Below are positions 1 to 12,754 of a stretch of DNA of 64,000 bases, piece by piece (positions within the stretch are counted from its first letter, which is position 1; every line of letters starts with the position of its first letter). The notes beneath the pieces are model-generated. The model worked only from the letters and a program-made list of their open reading frames with translations, was not told the origin of the DNA and made no database searches. The stretch comes from Mortierella sp. BCC40632 (taxonomy: Eukaryota > Mortierellomycota > Mortierellomycetes > Mortierellales > Mortierellaceae). The stretch covers positions 62,001-126,000 of the forward strand of contig WAEK01000028.1 in assembly GCA_011634665.1 (NCBI GenBank), written 5' to 3'. The position numbers and the translations under genes are program-made.

Positions 1-2109
1 TCTTGCTGCTCAAAAAAATCAAAAGGCGCTCTAGGTTTTGCTGCCTCTGTCGCAAAGGGATCTGAGCTGGTGGTCAGTAGCAGCTCAACAAGCCTCGTAG
101 ATGGCCGGACGGACCGCCTTTTAGCAGTCTGCATCTCTGTGAATAGTTTCTTGAGCTCAAGAGCAACTAAGTTCATAGTAATGATCAGTATCAAAGACAC
201 GAATGTGAGCATCTGTCAATCATTCATCTGTAAGGCAATAGGAAAATGACAGTCAGGACATTGGATAGCATAGTAAGACTCCGCCTACGTTCTTTGGCCT
301 CTGAGATGTCTTGTCGAGTCAACGCACGCCCATCAACAACTTTTCCTTTCCAGGTATCATCACTTTCACCTTCCATGTGCGGCTCCATTTCGAGAATGGC
401 CTCTCTGATTTCACGGACGGTGTACATATATTGCAGCAGAGAATTCAAGTAGCAGGTATTGCCAATATTTGACAGCCCGACAGGCGTCTGTGCATAGTAG
501 AATGCCAGGTCTAAGTCGTCCTGTGTTTGGATCGCCTCTAAGAGGCCGTCCGAAGAAACAGGGTCAACAAGCAACTGCTCAAGTTCAAATATACCTCGGT
601 GTCGAGAAATTGATTTGAGGTCTTCTTTAGTGCCTAGTCCAAGAGACCCTTTAACCAGGCCAATAAGAACGTCGTTCTCGATCCCTTCACCTAACTCAGG
701 AATCTCAAAGGCCCTGTATGCTCGTTTTAGCTCAGCAGTGTTCACAAACCCTTCAGAGCGCTGGCAAACAATCTCAAGAGAGAGAGCATCACTTTTTCGA
801 CTCTTTTGGATCTCCTCTAGTGCATCCACATATGAGCTTGCAGCTGAATGGTTGTGACCAATCTGAGTCCGGAAGGCATCAACAATAACTTCATCACTCA
901 TATTAGAGATGCATCCTAGTCTCCGGTGAATAGCATCCCTCTCTGATAAAAGTGAGGCTTTCTCAGTGAAATTCACGGACTTTTCCCGAACATTAGGCAT
1001 GTCTATGTGACATCATAAAACGTGGAATGGTGAGTGGAACATTAGGTACCGTCACTTCATTTTAAAGGTATACTTTCTCATATTGTTCGAGTTCTTACAT
1101 AGTGCTCCCCCAAGCTTATCCAAGAGCGGACCAAATGCATGCTGCAGAGGATCTATTGGAATGAAGATTCGGACGTCAGTTGATGGGCTATAGCAACTCT
1201 AGACGATGTGCCAAGTTGTAATTATGTGGTTAGAGGTACCTGGTGTAATAACGGTTTTCTCTTGAGATAGAGCCAGCTGCAACTGGAAATAACATCGCGT
1301 CAAGTACTGAACATTTTCAGGGGTTTTTTCTGGTGGAATGTAGCGTTCCTGATCTAATCTGAACCTTGCAAGCCTGAAAAACTCATTGCTACGAGGCGAT
1401 GCAATGGATGTATGCAAGAGAAGCAAGAGTAAGTGAGGCTTTTCAACATAGTTCTTAATGTTCGATAGGGTCATTTCCGTATCCTTCGAGTCTAACAAGA
1501 CCGTTACCTTGAATCATCATTGCCAATTTTTGAGGTAAAAAATTTGGATTTGACGTTTACTGAATCATCGGACACAGTTGCATTGCTGAGGATCCTAATC
1601 AAGACCTCAAGCGTGTCGTGCATATGGGGTGCTGTGGGATTACCCAACTTTGGCCGCCTTGCTTTCGATAGTCTGTAAATCATGCTGCGGGGGATTGTTG
1701 GTTCTTCCTTGACAGCATTGATGACGAGGCCACAGCGGCAGCACTCGGCCATGACGGTATCCGCACCAAAATTTGAGTGGAGATGGTGAAGCATTCCTGA
1801 GCACGAGTGAAGGCCACCCATACTGGGAGAAGGGATGACATAGACGTTATACTGGATGAAACATATCTGGCAACAGATGTTCATCGATTCGGTCCTTTCC
1901 TTTGTGTTGAGGTAAAAAATATGAACATGAGGCACAAGGCCTATCTCGTGGTGCGACATCTCGACAAACCATCGGTGAGGGGTTTGCCCCAGAGGCGAGA
2001 GTGCTAGAGCCCTTTGGAGCGGTGATAGCTCGCTGGCATTAGCCGACGTTGCAGACGGAGTATCCGAGCTGCCAACGCAGGCGATATCCTCGGTCATAGG
2101 CGCTGACAT
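1..2109 (-). CDS. Ubiquitin carboxyl-terminal hydrolase, UBP2/USP25-28-like (partial, 3' end outside window)
   Basis: Cysteine protease that removes ubiquitin from substrates. The catalytic Cys box GLSNIGNTCYLNSLLQYM lies on the minus strand near 430-490; the Cys in NTCYLN is the nucleophile. The His box is not present, so the gene continues left of base 1. I chose the ATG at 2109 (MSAPMTED); the open frame reaching further up to 2238 has no ATG. Introns are short: a small exon at about 1094-1155 (ending in LLDKLGGAL) fits in phase between the exon ending near 1240 and the one starting near 998. The exon at the left edge reads LELKKLFTEMQ...KRRSVRPS, a pattern typical of UBP2-type USP domains. 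The intron near 1484-1565 and the one near 170-300 could not be placed exactly. It is divergent from CAND1. The family call is firm; the UBP2 subtype is inference. Confidence 0.82.
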
Positions 2110-2583
2110 TTTTCTTTGGGGAATAAATATCCCCTGGCAGGAAAAAAGAGTAAAGTGAGCTTCTTTAGAAGAAATGGAGTTTATGTGTGTTGGATGAATA
2201 TGATCGTCTGATGAGGGGGCAATTGCAGGAGGTTTCAAGTGAGGAGAGGATTCAAGGAAAGAAGAAGAAGAAGGAGAAGAAGAAGAAGAAGAAGAAGAAG
2301 AAAGGAAGAAGAAAAGAATGCCTGTAAGACGGCAGCGAGTTCACTCCGAGAAAAGGCGATGCAGAATGGCCTGCGCCCATCTTGGACGAAGTGGAGTGAC
2401 TGCATTCGCGAAGTTCACGCGTCCCTGTTCAACGTCACTCGTCCTTCTCTTCTCTTCCTTTCTTTCTCTTTGCTTGCCTCCGCCACCATTCCCGGAGTAT
2501 TCCCATTCGCCTTCTTTGTCTAACTCATTGCTACATCGAGACCACTGTTCAATCCACATTCTCCTAGCACTACACATTCCACA
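2110..2583. promoter_or_regulatory. Divergent intergenic region between the deubiquitinase and CAND1
   Basis: This 474-bp stretch holds both 5' ends and must carry the promoters of two oppositely transcribed genes. It contains a purine-rich GAA/GAAG triplet tract at about 2261-2312 and a pyrimidine-rich stretch (about 2440-2520) just upstream of the CAND1 ATG, as is common before fungal start sites. I see no convincing TATA box. Confidence 0.5.
2261..2312. repeat. Imperfect (GAA)n tract
   Basis: A run of GAA/AAG triplets with a few interruptions lies inside the divergent promoter region. Reading frames through it are poly-Arg/Lys/Glu and are not credible genes. Confidence 0.8.
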
Positions 2584-3021
2584 ATGGCCAATACAAGCGC
2601 CTACCTCGTGGCGTCCCTGCTCGAGAAGGTATAACCCCTCTCTGTCCCTCTCTTCCTTCGATTCCACAGCTGTTGCTCGGTCCATGGCGTCATCCTAGGC
2701 GCGTTTCCCATGCCATGGGAACTTTGCAATTAACCCTGACGTGCGTCATTTCTGACTCTGGCCTGATAGATGAACTCGGACGACACGGATTTTCGCTACA
2801 TGGCCACAAATGATCTGATTAATGAGCTCCAGAGCCCCACGTTCCAACTGGAGGACGCCACCGAACGGAAGGTTGTGGCCGCAGTCCTGAACCTAATGAA
2901 GGACAAGAATGGCGAGGTTCAGAATTTGGCTGTCAAATGGTATGGGAAATGTAGGCGGCTGGCTCTATTTCAAGATGAGCGGATGCATGTGGTGCCATCA
3001 TCAACTGTACCCTAAGCGTTC

Positions 3022-3057
<36 letters not shown>

Positions 3058-6000
3058 CCACAGTCTGGGACCTCTCGTAAAAAAGGTTCAGGAGCCTCAG
3101 CTACAAGAGGTTGTTGATAGACTCTGTGCATACGTGTCGCAGGAGAAGGAAGATCTTAGAGAGATTGCTAGCATCGGTCTTAAGACTGTCATTGTCCAGG
3201 TACCAGTCAACTCTGTTGTTGCTGTCAACGTGTGCAAGCGCCTTGTTCCTCGGTTACTGTCCCATCTCGAGAATGTAAGTTTCTTTTTTTTTTCTATCCT
3301 GCATCCACTGCGGCACCAGCGAAGAATCACCGGCCAATGAGCAGCTGAGCTAAAATCTCGCTCAAATACTCGAATAGACCGGCTCTAGCTACGATGCTCA
3401 AATGGACGCACTGGATATTCTCAATGAAGTACTCTTCCGATTTGGCAATATCCTTGCCACCACCAATCTCCAGAAGCAGACTGCCAACACGCTGTTCACC
3501 CTTTTGAGCCACTCCCGTCCAGCCTTAAGAAAAAGGGCCACTTTGGCCATTGGGAACCTCGTTGCCCACGTTCCTGACGAGACGTTTGAGGATCTTATGA
3601 AGAAGATTCTGGCAGGATTGGAGACCTCGAAGAGCTCGACTGACCGTCTGAGAACCTATATTCAGGTCACAGGCACCATCAGGTACTGCGACTTTGAAAA
3701 GGATGAAGTACTTTTCATGATTCAATGCTGCGCCTTCAAACTCTAATCTTACGCTTCTTTTCCCCACGCATTCCTGCTCCCATAGCCGAGCAAATGCACC
3801 CCGGTTTGGCAAGTTCCTGGGATCTATCGCACCATCCGTTATCAAGTATACAGAGCTCGAGGATGACGAGCTCCGCGAGAACGCTCTCCAGGTATGATCT
3901 ACATTATTATTAAACTGTACTTGACTAATAGAAATGTAAAAGCTAACCAGATCCTTTGTTTTTGTGCTTTTTGGATTCCTGATAGGCTCTCGAGTCCTTT
4001 GTGCTTAGATGCCCAACTGAGATTAACCCATACATTGACAATATTATTGAACTCAGCTTGAAGTTCCTTCGATATGATCCCAACTATGACGACGGTGACG
4101 ATAACGAGGATGATGAAGATGAAAATATGGGTAGCGACGATGAAGATGACGACGATGATGAGGATGACGGGTATGTTGCCATTATCATGGATGGAAGAAT
4201 GAAACAGTTAATATGAAGAACTATGTTCTCTAACGATTAAGACTGTGACTCTTTACCCTACGTTGTCAATTACAGGGACTACTCGGATGATGACGACATG
4301 TCTTGGAAGGTTCGCCGTACATCCGCAAAGCTTCTCTCTGCCATCATTGGAACACGCCAGGACCTTTTGGGACAGCTCTACACCACAGTGGCACCATCCC
4401 TCATCAGCCGGTTCAAGGAGCGTGAAGAAACTGTCCGAATTGAGATTCTACAAACCTTTATCACTCTTCTCCGTCAGACAAACACATATGGCGGAGCAGA
4501 GTATGAGATTGATACCAGCTTGGAAACGCTTGCAAAGAAACGAAAGGGCAGCCGCCCTGGAACCCCTATTGAGACTGACCAGAGGTAAGGTTTCTCATCC
4601 TCACGAATGTATTGGACTTCACTATGTTTTGCAGACGACTGCGTGCTGATATTTCTTCTTTACTTTACACATAATCATCATTCAGTCCCAAGGCTCTTTT
4701 GCGCGGACAGGTTCCTCGACTGACAAAGAACTTGTCAAAGCAGATGGTTTCCAAGTCTGTTCAGACTCGTGTCTCTGGATTTATCCTTCTCAAGGAGCTT
4801 GTGACCGTATTGAAGGGTGGATTGGAAAACAATTACATGCTCTTTGTTCCATCTGTCCAACAATCGTTGACGACTGCCTCACATACCGATCACCATCATT
4901 TGGGCACCAACTCCAACTTGAAGATTGAAGCGCTTGGATTCTTGCGCAGCCTCTTTCGAACCCATTCTCACGAGGTTTTCCAAAAGAATCTCGATAGTCT
5001 ATGCCCACCAGTAATTTCTGCCATTCAGGACAAATTTTACAAGATTTCGTCCGAGGCTCTTATCTGCTGCATGGAACTCATCAAGGTTGTTCGAAACGTG
5101 GACTTTGACGAGGATGCTCAAAAGTATTCCTTCTCGGCACTCAAGCCCGAAGCAACTCCGTTTGTCCGCCAAATTTATGAGGTGATCCTTCAGCGTGTCT
5201 CTACAACTGATGCAGACCAAGAGGTCAAGGAGCGAAGCATTCTTTGCCTAGGTGTTCTTTTGTCTCGCGTTGGAGATGAACTCAAGTCTGAACTGGCAGC
5301 TTGCTTGCCATTGTTGTTGGAAAAGGTCCACAACGAACTGACGCGCCTGATGGCGGTCAAGACATTGTCCCAAATCGTCGAGAGTCCTATTTGCGCAGAT
5401 GCAGATATCAAGGACCCTATTTTGTCCGCTATCCCTGAAGTGGCTGCGCTCTTGAGAAAGAGCAACCGTCCTTTGAAGGTGTCCAGCCTCCACTTTTTGG
5501 ATGTCTCAATTCGCAGGTAAATTTAATCCTTGGTTGCCTTTTTTTTTTTCAGGCTTCAGTCAGCTAGAAGCTTACCCTAACTGCGATCTCTTATGGAATT
5601 AATGCATATGTATAGATTTGGCAAGGTGCTCCCTGCTAAGACCTATGATGACCTCCTGGTAGAACTTAAGCCTTTGGTTTCAGACGAAGATCTTCATCTG
5701 CTCCCACTTGGTTTGACATCGATCGTTACGATCTTGCATGCCAATCCAACCAGTATCACGACTGTCAAGCAAGAGATTATGCCCTCTGTTCTTAGGCTTG
5801 TGCGATCCCCATTGATCCAAGGCCAGGCTCTGGATAGCCTCTTGGCCCTTTTTGCGGCGCTCGTCCGAACAAACGACAAAGAGTTTTCTGCTCTTGTCAG
5901 TGGACTGGTTGAGCCGGCGACCGCATCCGTGCCTGATGGTCAGCTTGCAATTCCAAAGCAGGCTTTCTCGACTATTGCTCAGTGTATTGCTGTGCTCTGC

Positions 6001-6317
6001 CTGAACTCTGACAAGAATGCTGAGATGACTGTGGCTGAGTTCATTAGCAAGATCGAAACCCCGACAACCACGGATTCTCTCCGTTATTTGTCATTGATCA
6101 CGCTTGGAGAAATCGGTCGTCGTGTGTCATTGAGCAACCACACGAATCTTCATAACTCTATCTTGGCCATGTTCAACGTTCATTCTGAGGAAGTTCGATC
6201 GGCTGCAGCCTTTGCTATTGGTAAGACAAATGAAAGAGAAGTCTTCCTTGGCAAATATCTTTTGCCAGATCTTTTTATCTGCAATCAATTAACCTGACTG
6301 GCGCTCATCTCTCATCC

Positions 6318-6349
<32 letters not shown>

Positions 6350-7911
6350 TTTTTTTTTTTTTTTTTTTTTTCAATTTCAAATGAATAGGAAATGTGAGCG
6401 CTGGAAATGTAGGAGTCTATGTTCCTATCATCATTGAAGAGATCAAGACCGATCCCAAGAAGCGCTATCTTTTGTTGCATGCGATCAAAGAGGTGATTAC
6501 TCGCTACACTCACAAGCAAGGTGGCCAGGAGCTCGAAGCTCATGCCTCTGAAATCTGGTATGTATTCATGAACTCTTACAGATTGTTTTGATGTACGTAT
6601 GAAAAGATATGTAATCCTGACTTTTTCCCTCTTGTTTTCCATTCGTTCCTGCTTGGTTCCTTGACTGTTTTAAAACGTCCATGATACACTAGGACGTTGT
6701 TGTTTGACAACTGTGAGAGCCAAGAGGAAGGTACTCGTAATGTTGTGGCGGAATGCCTAGGAAAGCTTACGCTGACCAACCCTTACAAGTTCCTGCCCGA
6801 ACTTCAGGTATTGATTGGACCCATTCCAGAAGAAGACGGGACAGGGATTGCGCAAGGATGAGGAGTGCTGGTTTGGTCGAGAGTGTGTGAGGGCGAGAGA
6901 GAGGGACTTGGGGATATGAACTAATGTCTATTACCTTGATCTGGATATAGAACCGCTTGAGATCCGAGTCGCCACAGATCCGAGGCACTGTTGTGTCGGC
7001 ATTCAAGTACACATTTACGGATAGCAACCGAAGCTATGATGAATTGCTGAGGCCCTTGGTTGTCGAGTTCTTGTCGTTGATGAAGGACTCGGACTTGAAT
7101 GTGCGTCGACTCTCGTTGACCACGCTGGACTCTGCTGCACACAACAAGCCATACTTGATTAGGGATGTGCTGGGTCAACTTTTGCCCTTGCTGTACCAAG
7201 AGACTGCAGTGGTTGAGGAGCTGATCCATATTGTGGAAATGGGCCCATTCAAACATCGTGTGGACGATGGATTGGAAATTCGCAAGTCAGCCTTTGAGTG
7301 CATGTACACATTGCTCGAGAAGTGCCGAGACAAGGTCGAGATCTTTGCCTTTATTGACCGAGTTTTGGTCGGACTATCAGACCAACCCGACATCAAGATG
7401 CTTTGTCACTTGACACTTGTGCGGCTGTCGATTGTTGCGCCCACAGCGGTCGCCCAAAGTAAGTTTTCCATTCTGCATATTTGGAGGAGACTTTCGTCAC
7501 ATTTGCATTCCAGTCAAGTACAACAACAAGGGTAATGCCAGTTGAAGTATGCATGATGGTGGACTAACTGATGCGGCCTTTGCTTTGGTCTTGTTTTGCG
7601 CATTGCATTAATATGTAGGGTTGGATGATATGGTGGAACCCCTGCATGCTACCTTGACCTTCAAGCTGAAGGCGACTGCAGTGAAGCAGGAGATTGAAAA
7701 GAACCAGGAGCTGGTTCGGTCTGCTCTGAGAGCTATTGCGTATCTGTCCAAGTTGGCGGATGCGACAGCGACTCCCAAGTTTGTTGGACTGGTGCACGAC
7801 GCCCGGTCGGGACCTAACGCGTACGACCTCAACCAGTACTTGGCAGAGAGTGAGAGTCGCGAGGACCTCTACTCGAATCACTTTAGGGGTGAGGCTATGG
7901 ATCTCAGTTAG
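2584..7911 (+). CDS. CAND1: Cullin-associated NEDD8-dissociated protein 1 (CAND1/TIP120), 13 exons
   Basis: All-HEAT-repeat protein that binds unneddylated cullin-RBX1 and exchanges substrate receptors of SCF ligases. Exons: 2584-2628, 2770-2939, 3064-3274, 3378-3682, 3786-3891, 3986-4170, 4276-4584, 4686-5516, 5616-6220, 6389-6557, 6693-6807, 6951-7458, 7619-7911. They sum to 3852 nt (1283 aa), in frame throughout, with GT-AG introns. Recognisable blocks: [15 protein letters not shown] and [14 protein letters not shown] at the N terminus; an acidic insert (residues about 312-352) running directly into [13 protein letters not shown], a hallmark of CAND1; and the C-terminal HEATs around [22 protein letters not shown]. 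Length is close to animal CAND1 (about 1230 aa). One intron interrupts the acidic insert. The short first exon (15 codons) would be missed by simple ORF calling. It shares its upstream region with a deubiquitinase gene, a plausible but unproven functional pairing. Confidence 0.96.
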
Positions 7912-8513
7912 AGCAAGGCAACGGTTAAATTGGCAATAAAGTTGGGAGAATAAAACTGGTGCTGTTGTTATTGTTGTGCTCTTTGGACTGACGGGGTTTG
8001 TCTGTCTACTCCGGGAAGAAGGGAAAGGGGGTGGTGGTAGAGGAGGGAAGGAGGAAAGGAGGAAAGAGGAAGAGGTACTCCATGACAATAAGATGCATTG
8101 ATGCAAGAGACAGACCCGACAGGCAAAGACAAGGAGTGTGAGGGGCAGCAAATGCATGCCACATGGACAGGGAGATGGGAGGAAAGAACTTGGGGAACAA
8201 AGAGAGAAAATAGGGGTGTCGTTACTAGTTGACTGGTCACGGCTCCGAGAGTAAGGCGATCAGACGACGACCAGGAGTAGCGTCAGGCCATACAAATACC
8301 GAGCGTGCTTTGCCGCCTCACTCTTGTCTCTTTTTCTTTTTCTATTTTCTCTCTCTTTCCTCCTTGCACATACTCCGTTGCCACAACCGCTATCCTTGAA
8401 CCACCACCTATACCCACCCTCTTACTCTCCGTCTCCTCTCTTATTTTTCTCTGCTTACTTCCACATAACTTGACCACCCCACTGAAGCCAATAGAAATCA
8501 TTTAATTACGAAC
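7912..8513. other. Intergenic region CAND1 to next gene
   Basis: This 602-bp stretch has no supported gene. The left part is purine-rich on the plus strand (the gaggaagg-type segment at 8015-8075). From about 8320 to 8510 it becomes pyrimidine-rich, as expected for the leader of the gene starting at 8514. Confidence 0.6.
7935..7940 (+). terminator. Candidate polyadenylation signal of CAND1
   Basis: An AATAAA hexamer lies 24 bases after the CAND1 stop codon. Confidence 0.5.
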
Positions 8514-10116
8514 ATGGGTCGATCTTTTAGGAGCCTGTTCCTGTCCGAGTCGCAGAAGCAGGTCGAAGCCGATGCCCGGAACGTCGGGCTTGCCCATACA
8601 ATCCGCGACCTCATCACCGGTACTGCTGGGTCACTGCTCCTCGGTGCCAACTTATTTTCCCCGAGTTGATGTGTAGAGCTCAGTCATCTTTCTTACACAT
8701 GCATATCCCTTCTCTCCTCTCTCTTTTTGATCCTTATTACCATGAATCCACTATCAGGCTCCAACCATGAAACACATCTAGACACGTATCAGAAGCAACA
8801 GGCTGTCAAAGCCCTACAAAAGGCCAAACCTCAGCAAGTTAATGAGCTCATCTGTATCCTCAAGGCCATGCCCGACCCAACAGTGGTCGAGTTCAAGGAT
8901 GTTCATAGCCGCGAGGCAAGCCGCCATCTGGCCAGTGGCCGAAACACTCCTTTATCTCGACCATCCACCCCTGCCCCGCTCCTCGCCACTGCTTCGCCTC
9001 CTTCAACAGCACCAGCATCCACAGACGCGGGATCGTCTCTGTCGTCATCATCTGCGTCTTTGACTGAAGAATCTAAAAAGAAAGAAAAGGCCCTCAAGGA
9101 AGTAGTGACAGCCCCCACTCCAGCAGCAAATAGTCAATCTGCCAGCAAGAGTCAGAACCAGGATAGGACTGATGAGGAGTCTGTAGAAGAGCTCAAAGTT
9201 GCTTCTTCTTGGTGGGCAGTATCGTTCACAAACATTCTCTCGTCGCTCTCGAGCACGGACAAGGATAGCGAACCTCCCGCTACAACTACAACTACAACTA
9301 CCACGACCACAACAATTATTACCGAGGAGGATGACGAGGAAAATGAGGGAGGAGATACCCAAGAAGTCACCAATGATGCAAAAGAACAAACTCAGGAGGG
9401 TGTACAAAAGACTGTCGAGACAGTGGAACAAGACCATTCGACACAGCCAGATGAACAAGAGGCTCCAGCTGTTGGCGATGCATTGCATGGGAAAACTGGG
9501 TCTAATGGACGCGGAACTGTTACCAAGACGACGACGACAACAACATCCACCATTGCAACGGAGCTGGCCACAGCCGATAAAGGGGTGGTGGTGTCGACCA
9601 TCAGCTCGATCAAGAAACAGGTGGCTGCATTGATTGCTCCCCCACCAACACACATCATTAGCGCGTATACGTATTGGTGGGGCTATGAGATCTATGTGCC
9701 GCACCGCTGCATGTCCAAGCTCCAGCGCGTGACGAACACGAGCCAGATCTTTTTCGGATTCCTAAGCGGTGCTGTCCAGGGGATCCCGGGTCTTGCCGTC
9801 CTGGTTCCACTGTCCCGGATCATCTCGGCATGGGTTGGCTTTCAGTGGTCTGTGATCCAAGCGGAGGACATTGGCAAGGGTGTTGTTCTCTCGGCGACAT
9901 GGTAACGTAGACTCTTGTCTTGGTTTTTTTTCCAAAACATAGCTTCTACGTTTTCTGACCATTGCAAACATTCTATTTTCTTTTCTATTTTCTATTTTTT
10001 TTAGGGTGCTTCCTGTAGCACTGGCACCACGGTCGTGGGATCACCCGGGCACAGAGGATGATCCGGAGCCAGAGAAACCGAGCAAGGGCAAGCAGAAACG
10101 GATCACTGCTTCTTAG
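8514..10116 (+). CDS. Unknown protein with conserved aromatic/hydrophobic C-terminal region
   Basis: Three exons (8514-8619, 8758-9901, 10005-10116) join in frame to 453 aa. I do not recognise the family. The N terminus (MGRSFRSLFLSESQKQVEAD) and the following about 100 residues look folded and helical. Residues about 100-330 are low complexity: Ser/Pro-rich, then a poly-Thr run followed by an acidic stretch. The last about 120 residues are strikingly ordered, with YTYWWGYEIYVPHRCMSKLQ and then a hydrophobic, Gly-containing segment of about 35 residues (IFFGFLSGAVQGIPG onward) that could be a membrane hairpin or amphipathic helices. The extreme C terminus is charged (EPEKPSKGKQKRITAS). Splice phases agree at both introns. 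Membrane association is inference; there is no signal peptide. Confidence 0.75.
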
Positions 10117-10672
10117 AGTGGACGGCGGGCCAATGCAAAAAAAAAAAACATTAATGAATAAAAAAAAAAAAAAAAAGCGCCGTGTTTGCTCAGAGGCGGT
10201 GCAAAGGGGGTGGGAGAGAGGAGAGAGAAAGAGTTTTCAGCGACACGCACGCAAGTCGCTGGGCTTAGGCTCGTGCGGGCGTGATGAAATAGAGAGCACA
10301 TGGAACAGGGCAGGGAACATGGACAGGGCGTAGCTCGCGAGAGCAACTAGCACTTTGCAAGAATCCTTGGAGTAGAAGTTGTACAGTCCATGAGTCAGGA
10401 CAAACACAATGCCATTGCGCCAGCTTCAGTTCTTTTTTCTTGTTCTCTTTCTTTCTTTCTCTCTCTCTCTCTCTTCTCTCTTTCATCTTCATTTCACTTC
10501 ACTACCACCATCGCTCCTCGCGTGTCATTTCATCAGTCTATCCCTCCTGACTCTATCTTTTCGGACATTGCGCAATCGCATTCTTCTCCTTCTCCTCCTC
10601 CTCCTCCTCCTTCTTTCCGTCTTAAAAGAATTCTTTCTCCGCGGGCTTTGTCCCGCAGTTCAACCATCCTAA
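10117..10672. other. Intergenic region with A-runs and pyrimidine-rich leader
   Basis: No supported gene. It contains A-runs at about 10138-10148 and 10159-10176, then a (CT)-rich leader (10440-10480, 10578-10615) immediately before the ATG at 10673. Confidence 0.6.
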
Positions 10673-12679
10673 ATGCCTTCAGGTAATGATTCCTCCCATG
10701 CTCAGCATCAGCCCAAGGCACATTCTCCAACCTCTATTCTAATCTTTTTCTCTTCAAAAGTCATTTCACCACAAGAACACGCCGCTTCTCAGGCAGTGTC
10801 ACTACGCTTTCTTCTTTTGGGCGACGTTGGGGTTGGCAAGAGTTCGTTCGTTGATGCCTTCATCGCGTTGCTGCCTAATGTCTGTTCCGTCCGCTCGACC
10901 GTAGACCTTATCCCAACAGTGGACCAAGGTGATCCGACCACGCCACTCGAGTTATCCACAGTCAAAGTCACTACAGGACCCATCCTCGCGACAATTAACA
11001 ATAGCTCAGACAGGCTTGGACTCACTCCACCACGTATTCGTGTCCCTGCACGCCACATCTCTTTTGTCACCTTTCCGGGCTACTCATCCACAACCAATCC
11101 CTCGGCGGTCCTCTCCTACACGGATAGGTTCCTGAGCGCGACGCTCGAATCTGTCTCCTCTCTCTTTTCATCTACCATCTCTGCTCAGGCTCTGGCTTGG
11201 TTCTTGATCACAGGCACAGGCGCACTAGCAGACCAATCACCCCCAACCATCGCCTTTTACTTTGTCCTTTACGAGCTCAAGCCAATCGATCTGTTGTATA
11301 TGAAGCTACTTCATGAACGCGTCAATCTAATCCCTGTCCTGACCAAGGCTGACACAATCTCAGAAAAGGAACTCTGTCGACTCAAGCGAAGGATGCAGAG
11401 ACAGCTTCAGAAGAACGGGATCAAAGTGCACAGCCTTGGATTAGATTCGGAACTGGCGGAGCAGATGGCTGAGGCGCAGACATGGGGGACAATCCCATTT
11501 GTGGTTAGCACCAGGAGAGATTCACGGTATCAGCAACAATGGTGGCCGCAGGAACGGTGGGGGCTGAACACGCCGGGACTTGTGCATAAAAGTGAATTAG
11601 CACAGCTTGTCCAAATGTGTGTGTATGAGCGGTTTAGAGGGGCGCAGGAGGATGCGGCTCGCAAAGTAATTGCCTGGAGGTAAGAAAAAAAAGGGGATTA
11701 TGCTCAGACCCTTTTCTTTCTTGGCGCCCCCTGCCTTCTTCGGTCGGTCAATCTCCAGAAGGGACTTTTATCCAGGAGGAAGGCGGTGGCTCTCAACTTT
11801 TTTTTTCTTTCTTTCTTTTTTTTTTTTGACCCCAAAGGGAAACCTTCTTTCTGGGCCAAGACCACATTTGTTTTTGCTTACATTCCTTTTTTTTGTTACT
11901 GATAGGAGAGCATTTGTGCCCGAGATTGCGTCCGAAAAGAAATGGACTGCAGGAACCTCCACATCAGAGACACAGCAGTCCCAGGTACCGACCCCCCTCG
12001 ATCCACCATCACAGACGGGAACGCTAGCACTGCCACAGGCCGTCGAGATGAACCCCGCTTATACCCCTCCTCCCCCTCCACCACCCTCGGCATCGCCTGA
12101 TCCATTGGCTTCCATCTATGGTGGGATCCTTGCAGACATAGGACCAGCCTCAAGGCCGCAATTACACCAGCTTACACCCAGTCCCTCCGTAGAGAGCTTC
12201 AGGTCTGGTCCTTCACACTCCACAGTCCAAGGCTCCTTTGGATCCATAGCCACATCAGTATCTTCACCAACGTCCCTCTCAGCATCCACTTCTATTTCAT
12301 CCACCACTACCAACAGCAGCCTCCAATCTGCAACATCGGGAATAACCACCCCGGGACTAGCCCTACTCCCACCCACCACCAACCCAGCCAGTGCCTACGT
12401 GCCATCAACGACATATACCCCCTCGAAGAGGACTGCTTCGCATGTGCGCCGGACGCTAATCCAGCAGACAACAGGAATGACGGTTGATAGCTCAACAAGA
12501 CCAAATGAAATCATGGACCTGGACACGATGAGGACTATTCATCCTCAACAAATGGGTGCAGTGGTGGAGGAGGTCACTGTCTATGACGAGTCTCTTGCCG
12601 AGACAGCATCATCGATGTCGGGCGCCGAGTCGATTGCTACAGGGTAAGGATTTTTCTTTGGAAAAAAAAAAAAAAAGGA

Positions 12680-12754
<75 letters not shown>

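Noticed and set aside
2110..2238. N-terminal extension of the deubiquitinase
   Set aside because: The frame begins with TTG; the first in-frame ATG is at 2109.
11670..11905. Plus-strand frame starting MPGGKKKKG... upstream of the septin-ankyrin exon 2
   Set aside because: It is intron 1 read in frame: flanked by GTAAGA and TGATAG, rich in T-runs, and the spliced product is in phase without it.
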